Below are positions 42,052-50,288 of a stretch of DNA of 64,000 nucleotides, in pieces. Numbering within the stretch: the first letter of the stretch is position 1; every line of letters begins with the position of its first letter. The notes under the pieces are model-generated. The model searched no databases. It had not been told where the DNA came from and was given only the letters and a program-made list of their open reading frames with translations. The stretch comes from Candidatus Paralachnospira sangeri (GTDB lineage Bacteria > Bacillota > Clostridia > Lachnospirales > Lachnospiraceae): assembly GCA_904397815.1 (NCBI GenBank), contig CAJFOT010000113.1:16642-80641 (forward strand), in the 5' to 3' direction. Position numbers and translations under genes: made by a program.

Positions 42052-43814
42052 AAAGTCCCCTCCCCCATCTGTATCTCATACATTTCCTGATAAAGCAGAC
42101 AGGTACGGAGGAGCTGTTCATGGGTTCCCAGCCCCGCTTCCTTCCCCTCATCCAGCACCAGGATCTGTTCTGCGTGCATAATCGAGCTGATCCGCTGGGC
42201 GATCATAATCACGGTACATTGCCCGTCCCTGCCTGCCAGCGCCGCCCGGAACCGGGCATCTGTGGCGTAGTCCAGAGCGCTGGAGGAATCATCCAGAATC
42301 AGGATCTCCGGCCGCCCGGCCAGGGCTCTGGCCAGCATGATCCGCTGCTTCTGGCCGCCGCTCAGGTTGGCGCCCCGGATATTCAGCAGCTCTCCCATCC
42401 CCTTTTCCATGGCAAAGTCCTCTGCCTGGGCCACCCGGAGCGCTTCATGTATCTCGCTGTCCTCCAGCTGCCGCCCCAGACGGATATTGCCCTCCATCGT
42501 ATCCTGAAAAAGAAAATCCTTCTGCAGCGCCGCGCCGAACCTTGCCCGCAGCTCATGCTCTCCCATCTCCCGGATATCGGTTCCATCGATGAGAATCCGT
42601 CCGCTGTCCGGAAAAAAGAACCGGATCAGCAGATTCACCACTGTCGTCTTTCCCGCTCCGGTAGGGCCGATGATACCCAGGGTCTCGCCCCGCTTCACAG
42701 TGAAGCTGATATGGGACAGATCCGGTGATCCCTTTCCCTTCCTGTATGAGAAGGTGACATCCTCAAAGACAATATGTGTCTCCCCTCTGTCCTTCTCCCC
42801 AGATGGACTTTCCGTATTTTCCCTGTCCGCCTCATAACACTTTGCCCTGTTCCGGCTCCCTCCAAAATCCGGGGGCTGTAAAAACAGCACCGACTGAATC
42901 CGGCTGGCGGAGGCAGAGGCCTTTGCGTAGCTTCTGAAAAATCGGGACAGAAACAGCATCCCATTCAGGATCAGTGTCATATAGGAAAGCATGGCAATCA
43001 GTTCTCCGGCCATCGTATCCCCGCTGTTCACCCGAAAGGCTCCCAGCACCACTGCCAGCACCATGCCCAGATTGAGACAAAGATTCATCCCCGGATTCAG
43101 CACCGCTGTCGTCTGGCCGGCCTGCTGATCTTTTCTGGCAGCCGCGTCGTTCACCTCCCAGAACCGCCGGTTTTCCTCCTCTTCTTTTCCGAAGGCCTTT
43201 ACCACCCGAATCCCTGCGATGTCATCCCGCACCACCCGGACGATATCATCCGCCAGGCGCTGGGCCTGGAGGAAAAGAGGCTGGGACAGGCGGTATACCG
43301 TCACCAGCAGCAGAACCATAAATGGCAGCAGCGCCACAATCGCGAGAGCCAGCACCGGATCCAGCACAAAGCTCATGATCAGGCCGCCCACTGTCAGGAT
43401 CGGCGCCCGCACCCCCATCCGCATCATCATATTGATAAACTGGTGAATATTATAAGAATCGGAAGTCACCCTCGAAATCATGGAAGGAAGTGTTATCTGC
43501 TGAAACTGGCTCTGAGAAATCTGCGTCATTTGCTGAAAGAGATCATCCCTCAGATCCTGGGTAATCCGCCGTGAGGCTCCCGACGCCAGCCGGTTGGCCC
43601 CGATATTCAGGCCGCAGGCTCCCAGGCTGGCCGTCAGCATCAGGCCGCCGAACAGCCAGATCCATGCCGGAACCTTCATCGGAATAATCTCATCCACCAG
43701 TTTGGACAGAATCCACGGAATCAGAAGTTCTGCCATAGAGCCTGTGAATTTTACAGTCATCGCCTGTATGATTTTCCATTTATATGGTTTTGCGTAGGCG
43801 AGAATCATTCTCAT
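42048..43814 (-). CDS. ABC exporter, TMD-NBD fusion (heterodimer partner A)
   Basis: GPTGAGKTTVVNLLIRFF, LSGGQKQRIMLARALA; Walker B ILDDSSSALD has non-catalytic D in place of E. Confidence 0.93.
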   Translation of the reverse strand: MRMILAYAKPYKWKIIQAMTVKFTGSMAELLIPWILSKLVDEIIPMKVPAWIWLFGGLMLTASLGACGLNIGANRLASGASRRITQDLRDDLFQQMTQISQSQFQQITLPSMISRVTSDSYNIHQFINMMMRMGVRAPILTVGGLIMSFVLDPVLALAIVALLPFMVLLLVTVYRLSQPLFLQAQRLADDIVRVVRDDIAGIRVVKAFGKEEEENRRFWEVNDAAARKDQQAGQTTAVLNPGMNLCLNLGMVLAVVLGAFRVNSGDTMAGELIAMLSYMTLILNGMLFLSRFFRSYAKASASASRIQSVLFLQPPDFGGSRNRAKCYEADRENTESPSGEKDRGETHIVFEDVTFSYRKGKGSPDLSHISFTVKRGETLGIIGPTGAGKTTVVNLLIRFFFPDSGRILIDGTDIREMGEHELRARFGAALQKDFLFQDTMEGNIRLGRQLEDSEIHEALRVAQAEDFAMEKGMGELLNIRGANLSGGQKQRIMLARALAGRPEILILDDSSSALDYATDARFRAALAGRDGQCTVIMIAQRISSIMHAEQILVLDEGKEAGLGTHEQLLRTCLLYQEMYEIQMGEGTL

Positions 43815-44182
43815 ATCTGTCTCCCTCCCCTCATCTTCTTCTATTTTATACTATTTTCCCCTGTTAAAGCAACATATCCCTGGTATGAATCCCGCACAGA
43901 CCACATTGTCCCCACCCCTGCCTATTGCTCTTTGTAATATAATGCAGGGGATTTCCCTGATTCGGTTAAAAAAATATCCCCCCGGGCGGCTTGCGGACAT
44001 GTATGGGGCAGGGTATAATCAGGCTATCCAATTCCATTCAATACAACATGATTTATATGCAGGAGCTTTTCCGGCAGTCCCATCCTTTGAATTTGTCCGT
44101 TTTTCGATTTATACGGTGAAAAGGGCGTGCTGCCGGCAGATTTCCCCTGCAGGCAGGGAAGCCGTCAGAGGAGGAGTCACAT

Positions 44183-44473
44183 TTGCATCAGCATTCACAG
44201 GAAGAAAACATGCGGCTGATCAACCGCCTGAACCGGATTATTCAAAATGCCTCGGACATTAAAGATATGCTGGAAAAAGGGTATGAAAACAAAGAGATCC
44301 TGACCCAGATCGCCGCGGTACGCACCGCCCTGAACAACCTGGGCAAGATCATCTTAAAAGAACATATGGAAGAATGTGTACTGGAAGGCATGTCGCTGAA
44401 CCATGATGACAGCCAGGAAACAGAAGATCTTTTAAATGATCTGATGGATGCCATCCACAAATTCACAAAATAA
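44183..44473 (+). CDS. CsoR/RcnR (DUF156) family regulator, TTG start
   Basis: RLINRLNRIIQNASDIKDML...EILTQIAAVRTALNNLGKIILKEHMEECV; RBS aggaggag. Confidence 0.85.
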   Translation: MHQHSQEENMRLINRLNRIIQNASDIKDMLEKGYENKEILTQIAAVRTALNNLGKIILKEHMEECVLEGMSLNHDDSQETEDLLNDLMDAIHKFTK

Positions 44474-44526
44474 CATGAGACGCCGGAAATTCGGAAGCAA
44501 CCGCGGACCGGCAGTCCCATGTTATT
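44473..44526. terminator. Bidirectional terminator between convergent genes
   Basis: AATAACATG...CATGTTATTTTTT. Confidence 0.7.
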
Positions 44527-44529
44527 TTT

Positions 44530-45495
44530 TCACTGATGCGCAGAGTATTCTCCGTAGGCAATCATGGGACCGTCTTTCAGCACGTTCAGACTGACTGTCT
44601 GATACAAAACAATTCCATCACACAGTGCGGTGCAGGTCTCCATCTCCTGCCCGAAGAAATCCTTTACCACACCCAGAACCGCCCCTTTCCGGAACCTGTC
44701 TCCCGCATGGAACCGGGGATACCAGCACCCTGTTTCCGCAGCGTTGATATAATGAACATTTGCAATCTCCCGTGGGAAATATTCGATGACCTGTCCGCCG
44801 TCATCCAGCACGCCCAGAAAACGGAGGATATTCTTCACATCCTTCTGATCAGCCTCCGCCTCCGCTTCCGACCATCTGCCCACACATCCTCTCTCTATCA
44901 GAATACTGGGGATCCCGCAGCCTGCGGCATAATTATAGGAGCCGCCGGTCAGCAGTCCGGAGGCCACAATATAGCCGCTGTCCACCCGGCACGCCATCTG
45001 TCTGGAGACTGCTCCCGTCTCCCCCGGCGCTGCCGCCGCATAATAGGTATAAGGAATCAGTTCCTCATATCCGTCCCCGCAGTGGAGATCAATATAGTAA
45101 TCCGCCTTTTTATGCAGTTCCTTCACCACCGCATCACAGATTTTCTCCGCCGCTGTGCCCTCAGGATTGCCGGGAAATTCCCGGTTCAGGTTTTTCCCGT
45201 CCTCATAAACCATACTCATTGTCCTGTGAGAAAATCCGCTTCTGTTCACCAGCGGCACCACAATCACATTTCCCCGGATATTGTGCGGTTCCAGCTCTTT
45301 CCCAATCCGGATCGCCGCCTCAATGCCCACATACTCCGCGTTATGAATCCCGCCGGTAACCAGAACCGTCTTTCCCGGCTTGCTGCCGCCCACTAATATC
45401 ACCGGCATCTCATTCTCCACGCCGGGGACCGGCAGATACCCCGTCACCTTCTCCCCTCTCCCCACCGTGAGAGGGCCAACCTGTAATCGACTCAT
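44530..45495 (-). CDS. Succinylglutamate desuccinylase/aspartoacylase-family (M14-like) hydrolase
   Basis: TGGIHNAEYVGIEA, NREFPG, YYIDLHCGDGYEE; start re-assigned to MSRLQVGPL. Confidence 0.85.
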   Translation of the reverse strand: MSRLQVGPLTVGRGEKVTGYLPVPGVENEMPVILVGGSKPGKTVLVTGGIHNAEYVGIEAAIRIGKELEPHNIRGNVIVVPLVNRSGFSHRTMSMVYEDGKNLNREFPGNPEGTAAEKICDAVVKELHKKADYYIDLHCGDGYEELIPYTYYAAAAPGETGAVSRQMACRVDSGYIVASGLLTGGSYNYAAGCGIPSILIERGCVGRWSEAEAEADQKDVKNILRFLGVLDDGGQVIEYFPREIANVHYINAAETGCWYPRFHAGDRFRKGAVLGVVKDFFGQEMETCTALCDGIVLYQTVSLNVLKDGPMIAYGEYSAHQ

Positions 45496-45682
45496 GAAAG
45501 CCTCCTGTCCGTCATCCTCTATTTCTCCTGATATCATATCACAACAGCAGTATCCTGAAAAGCCCTGACCGCAGACCACGCGTCACCGCTTTGATCACAG
45601 CTTCCACACATTTCGGTTTCGCTGTTACGATACTGATACACTGGTGCATATATGCCCTCCTGTTTGTTTTATGATACAATTA

Positions 45683-46930
45683 TTATTTTGTTGACGCATT
45701 AGGCAGAATCATGAAAATAACAGCCAGGAGTCCGCTGCACGCAGCTGACAGCAGAAAAGTCATGTCGTTGATTCCTCCAGCAATCGGCGTGATCACATAG
45801 GATGGAATCAGAAAAGCTCCCGCCATCATAACGGTACTGATCAGCCCACCGGCAGCTCCCATCTTTACGGGGCCGATTTCCGGCAAAATAGCAGGAATGG
45901 ACATAATCGTAGGTAAAAGCCCGCCCAGGCAGACAGCGCAAATCACAATCAATAGATTTCTCACTGCGGCAGAATCAGCCTTCCATCCCATATACAAAGC
46001 AACTCCGGCGACAACCGACAGTACTGCGCAAACAATCTTTGTATTTCTCTGTTTCCCAATCATCCCAGGCATCACAACGGAGCCGGTCAGGGCCACCAGA
46101 GAAAAAATAATAATCGTCATACTCGCCGCGCCGTCAGACACTCCCTTTGCCACAAGGCCAGGGCTCATCAGCGCAGATACTGACAGATTGACTCCCATAT
46201 AAAGTGCGGCACCCACAGCGGCTACCCAGGTATATTTGCTTTTCAGCACATCACCTAAACCCACCTCGGGACCTGTTCCCGCCTCCGGAATTTCAGTTTT
46301 TTTCTCTTTCACAAATATCAGCCACAGAACTGTCAGAACCGCAAAAACAACACCTCCATAGAGGAAAGCAGTTGACACGTCAGGGGATAATCCTTTTCCG
46401 ATCATCATTGCCAGAATCGTTCCGCCATTACCCGCCGCTACGACGATGCCGATGGCCAGACCCAGCTGTTCCGGAGAAAACCAGGCGCTCATCAGCTTTG
46501 CGTTATTAGAGTTTAATACCGTTCCGGCCACGCCCATCAGAACTGTAACCAGAAGCAGCGTTCCATAAGAGGGAACAAAAGCGCGGGCAACCGCCCCGAC
46601 TGTCGTAATTACCAGCGCGGCAAACACTGTTTTTTTCACACCAATCCTGTCTCCCAGAGTGCCAGACAGGAAGCTGATAAAAACGCCTACCAGCATCGGA
46701 GCCGTCGCAATGGCAGCGTACTGCTGCTCTGTCATGGACAGCGCTTCTCCCGCAGGTGTCAGCGCCACTTTTCTGGTCGTGCGGTCAAACAGGCGGAAAC
46801 CCAAACTGCCTTCCATATTGCTGATATGCTGGCTCATGGCGGTCTGGGTGATCTGACACTCATTTGCCGCTCTTGTAAAATTTAATGTTTCAGCCGCTTT
46901 CACAAAATATTCAATCCCATTAAGATCCAT
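45683..46930 (-). CDS. LysR HTH domain fused in frame to an MFS transporter apparently lacking TM1
   Basis: MDLNGIEYFVKAAETLNFTRAANECQITQTAMSQHISNMEGSLGFRLFDRTTRKVALTPAGEAL then SMTEQQYAAIATAPMLVGVFISFLSGTLGDRIGVKK... Confidence 0.85.
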   Translation of the reverse strand: MDLNGIEYFVKAAETLNFTRAANECQITQTAMSQHISNMEGSLGFRLFDRTTRKVALTPAGEALSMTEQQYAAIATAPMLVGVFISFLSGTLGDRIGVKKTVFAALVITTVGAVARAFVPSYGTLLLVTVLMGVAGTVLNSNNAKLMSAWFSPEQLGLAIGIVVAAGNGGTILAMMIGKGLSPDVSTAFLYGGVVFAVLTVLWLIFVKEKKTEIPEAGTGPEVGLGDVLKSKYTWVAAVGAALYMGVNLSVSALMSPGLVAKGVSDGAASMTIIIFSLVALTGSVVMPGMIGKQRNTKIVCAVLSVVAGVALYMGWKADSAAVRNLLIVICAVCLGGLLPTIMSIPAILPEIGPVKMGAAGGLISTVMMAGAFLIPSYVITPIAGGINDMTFLLSAACSGLLAVIFMILPNASTK

Positions 46931-47225
46931 GGTGTTCTCCTTTCCGGATTACCGGCGCAGATATATATTCTCACTAAACTCATCCTTCGCCTTCGGCTCG
47001 GATTCGTTAAGTGTTCATATTATATCATTTTTTTTGGTAAAAGCTCTATATATTAATAAAAAATATAATAATATCATTTATTTTAATAAACAAGAAATTG
47101 GTCAGATTGACTTTTTTCTTTATGTTTGATACCATATTTTTATTATTTTTATCCAATACCTGACATCAATGGCCTAGAGCCATACCGACTCAGTGCGGCA
47201 TTATTACGAAGGAGGAGGTTATCAA

Positions 47226-47762
47226 ATGAACATAAAATCTACTGACCCGAAATCTGCGGGGAAAACTCCGGGATATGGAAACCATATCGTACAGTATTCT
47301 CCGGAATATTCTTTCTGCACCGGCTGTGTTTCCTGTACAATCATGTGCGGCCTGACCCATGAGGGCTTTACCGGGCGGGGAAACAGCCGTATCCAGGTGG
47401 ATCTGGACGCCCGTTCCCTGGTTCACCATGTGCTGGCCTGTCAGCAGTGCGAGGATCATCCCTGCTATGAGGCCTGTCCCAAAAAGGACGAGACGATGTG
47501 TATCGATCCTGATACAGGAATCGTCTATATCAATGAAGAAAACTGCATCGGCTGCGGCAAGTGCCAGAAGAACTGTAGGTTCACCCCTTCCCGTATCTCT
47601 ATGAAGAAACACAAAGACCGTAAAAAATGGAAAGCGGTAAAATGCGATCTCTGCCGGGGAAACCCGAAAGGCCCTCAGTGTATCAAATGGTGTCCGGTAC
47701 GCTGTCTCGGCCTCAGCGAGGATTCAATCCTGCTGCCAGAGGGTGTCCGCCCCAATACCTGA
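47226..47762 (+). CDS. 4Fe-4S ferredoxin-type electron-transfer protein
   Basis: CTGCVSCTIMC, CQQCEDHPCYEACP, CIGCGKCQKNC; RBS gaaggaggagg. Confidence 0.9.
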   Translation: MNIKSTDPKSAGKTPGYGNHIVQYSPEYSFCTGCVSCTIMCGLTHEGFTGRGNSRIQVDLDARSLVHHVLACQQCEDHPCYEACPKKDETMCIDPDTGIVYINEENCIGCGKCQKNCRFTPSRISMKKHKDRKKWKAVKCDLCRGNPKGPQCIKWCPVRCLGLSEDSILLPEGVRPNT

Positions 47763-47792
47763 TTCTGTTGAGGGAAGATTAAAAGGAGGACA

Positions 47793-49967
47793 ATGATTAT
47801 GCCAAATTATAGTGTTGAGGATGTTTTGGGGAATCCGGCCAATACCCGGCAGCTGTACGGCTATTGCGGAAGGATCGCCCGTATTAATCTGACCACCGGA
47901 GAAATCTCCGAGCTGGATACTTATCAGTATGTGCCCAAATATGTGGGCGGACGTATGCTGATCCACCGGATTTTCTGGGACGAGGTTCGCCCCGGAACCG
48001 GAGCTTTCGACGAGGGAAATAAATTCATCTATATGAGCGGCCCCACCACCGGCACCGGGATTCCCGCCGGAGGCAGAAGCGCAGCCTGTGCCATCGGCGC
48101 CAGCGTGAATCCGGAGCAATTTACCTTCGGAAATATCGGCGGCTGGTTTGCCACCGAATTAAAATATGCCGGATACGATGGTTTTATCATAGAAGGAAAA
48201 GCCGCTGAGCCCTCTATCATTAAGATTGATGACGACAAAATCGAAATCCTTCCCGCCGGGCAAATGTGGGGCATGCGGGTACATCAGACACAACGGGCCC
48301 TGGAGGAGCAGTTCGGCCATGACTTTAAGTCTATGGTAATCGGCCCCGCGGGGGAAAATCTGGTGCGTATCGCCAGCATCACCTCCGCCAATGACTGCTG
48401 TCTGGCCAAAGGCGGCTTCGGCGCTGTCTGGGGCAGCAAGAATTTAAAAGCTGTCACGGTTCACGGCACCGGCGTTGTGGTTCCTGCCGACCTGAAAAAG
48501 ATCGAGTACCTGCGAGTGAATATGAACAATCCCAGCATGTCCCCCTCTCCCATCCTGCATCTGGATAAGATCGGCGTACCCGGCGGAGAGTTTGACGTGA
48601 AGTATGACAGGGGGAACGTGGCCTGCAGCCCTGGCTGCAACCAGCGGTGCAACGCCCTTCTGATGAACGGCGTCAGCGCTTTTGAGGACCATCCGGTCAA
48701 CCATGTGGAAAAATGCGTAAGTGTCAGCACCTTCAGCTGGATCGCGGACATTCCCAGTACCGTCGGAATGTTCTGGCCCTCTGAGAAAAATTATTGCGCG
48801 CCCTGTAAGCTGCTGGGGCGGGATTTCCCTGCGCCGGATCCATCCGATCCTTATTTTGAGGATCAGGGCAAGGTTCTTCTGCCCGATGTATACAATCTGT
48901 GGAAGCCAGATTATGAGAAAGGCACCATTATCAATGACCTCTGCAATGAATATGGCATTGATAAATGGGAGATTGACGTATGGCTCCAGACATGGCTGGC
49001 GATGTGCTCAAAAGAAGGGCTCTTTGAAGGCATGGATCTGGGCACCGGCATGGAAGTGGATGTGGAGAATGTTGAATTTATGAAAACCTTCATCACCAAT
49101 CTCGTACACCGGACAGGATACTACGGAAATTTATTCGCCGAGGGTATGTCCAGGGCGATCCGGGAGATGGGCTACGAGAAATATAGCGATACAATTTACC
49201 ATGGCCGCTTCTCTACTGAACTGGGCGGACAGAGAACCGATGTTCCTGTCAGTCTGGAGGGCGGCTGGGGACAAAGCGTCCACTGGCAGGGCAGAGGCTA
49301 CGAGGGCAGCGTGGAAAAACCCACCTGGCTGGCAGCCAATATCATCCGTATGCAGTCCACCAGAGACGCCAATACGGTGGAGCATTTCCACAGCAAAATC
49401 GATTACCATCAGGAGGCCATGGCCGATCCCTACCACAGCCCGAAACTGATCGACTCGATCATCAATGTACAGAACAATGCGGAAATCAAAGATTCTGTTA
49501 TGAGCTGCGAATGGCAGAGCCCCGATCCCTGGTGGCCCACCATGGAGGCGGAAATGTACGCCGCCGCGACCGGCTATCCGATGACAGCGGAGGAACTGTA
49601 CGACGCGGCCTACCGTTCAAAATTGCTGATGCGGGCTATCCTGATCCGAAACCACGGACGGAACAGGCGGATGGAAATTGAACAGGTATGGCGGGTAATG
49701 TCGATTCCTGATTCATGGAATGAGGTAGCCGACTGGCAGCAGTGGAACGAAATGGTGGATCTGGTCTATGACGCCAGAGGCTTCGACCGGGAGACCGGAT
49801 GGCCTTACCGGGAAACCTATGAGAAATATGGCTTAAAGGATGTGGCAGACGAGATGGAACAGCTGGGTCTCCTGCCCCAGCATCCCGAAACTCCCTGGCA
49901 TGAATACGGCGAACCTCCCTATGTGCCTTTTGTGGAAAACCGGAAACGGGAGGCGGAAGCCAAATAA
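47793..49967 (+). CDS. Aldehyde:ferredoxin oxidoreductase family (tungsten enzyme)
   Basis: GYCGRIARINLTTGEIS, GPTTGTGIPAGGRSAACAIGASVNPEQFTFGNIGGWFATELKYAGYDGFIIEG; C-terminal AOR domain. Confidence 0.92.
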   Translation: MIMPNYSVEDVLGNPANTRQLYGYCGRIARINLTTGEISELDTYQYVPKYVGGRMLIHRIFWDEVRPGTGAFDEGNKFIYMSGPTTGTGIPAGGRSAACAIGASVNPEQFTFGNIGGWFATELKYAGYDGFIIEGKAAEPSIIKIDDDKIEILPAGQMWGMRVHQTQRALEEQFGHDFKSMVIGPAGENLVRIASITSANDCCLAKGGFGAVWGSKNLKAVTVHGTGVVVPADLKKIEYLRVNMNNPSMSPSPILHLDKIGVPGGEFDVKYDRGNVACSPGCNQRCNALLMNGVSAFEDHPVNHVEKCVSVSTFSWIADIPSTVGMFWPSEKNYCAPCKLLGRDFPAPDPSDPYFEDQGKVLLPDVYNLWKPDYEKGTIINDLCNEYGIDKWEIDVWLQTWLAMCSKEGLFEGMDLGTGMEVDVENVEFMKTFITNLVHRTGYYGNLFAEGMSRAIREMGYEKYSDTIYHGRFSTELGGQRTDVPVSLEGGWGQSVHWQGRGYEGSVEKPTWLAANIIRMQSTRDANTVEHFHSKIDYHQEAMADPYHSPKLIDSIINVQNNAEIKDSVMSCEWQSPDPWWPTMEAEMYAAATGYPMTAEELYDAAYRSKLLMRAILIRNHGRNRRMEIEQVWRVMSIPDSWNEVADWQQWNEMVDLVYDARGFDRETGWPYRETYEKYGLKDVADEMEQLGLLPQHPETPWHEYGEPPYVPFVENRKREAEAK

Positions 49968-50053
49968 ACAATCAGCCGGAGGAGGTATATGGAAAGTCCC
50001 GGACTTTCCATACGCCTTCTCCGGCTGTCCTCTTATTCAATATGCAGAATGCG

Positions 50054-50251
50054 CTAATGACGTGCATGGTTTTCTGAATGTGCTGTCCCGGAACTGATGT
50101 GGGCGCAGCCCGCACACCCGCCGCAGCCGCCGCAGCCGCTGCACGCGTTTCCGCTTTTACGGTCTTTCCGGATGCTTCTGACCGCCAGGACTACCAGCAG
50201 AACCACCGCCAGCCCTACCAGGAAGGTAGAAAGATTCATAATCATAAACAC
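50054..50251 (-). CDS. FeoB-associated Cys-rich membrane protein
   Basis: One TM followed by CSGCGGCGGCAGC; adjacent to feoB. Confidence 0.88.
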   Translation of the reverse strand: MFMIMNLSTFLVGLAVVLLVVLAVRSIRKDRKSGNACSGCGGCGGCAGCAHISSGTAHSENHARH

Positions 50252-50288
50252 ATCCCCTTTTCATGCTTGATGCTTATATTTATACAGC

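Noticed and set aside
43885-44262. 125-aa ORF upstream of the CsoR-like gene
   Set aside because: Overlaps the CsoR start in another frame, no RBS and no recognisable domain.
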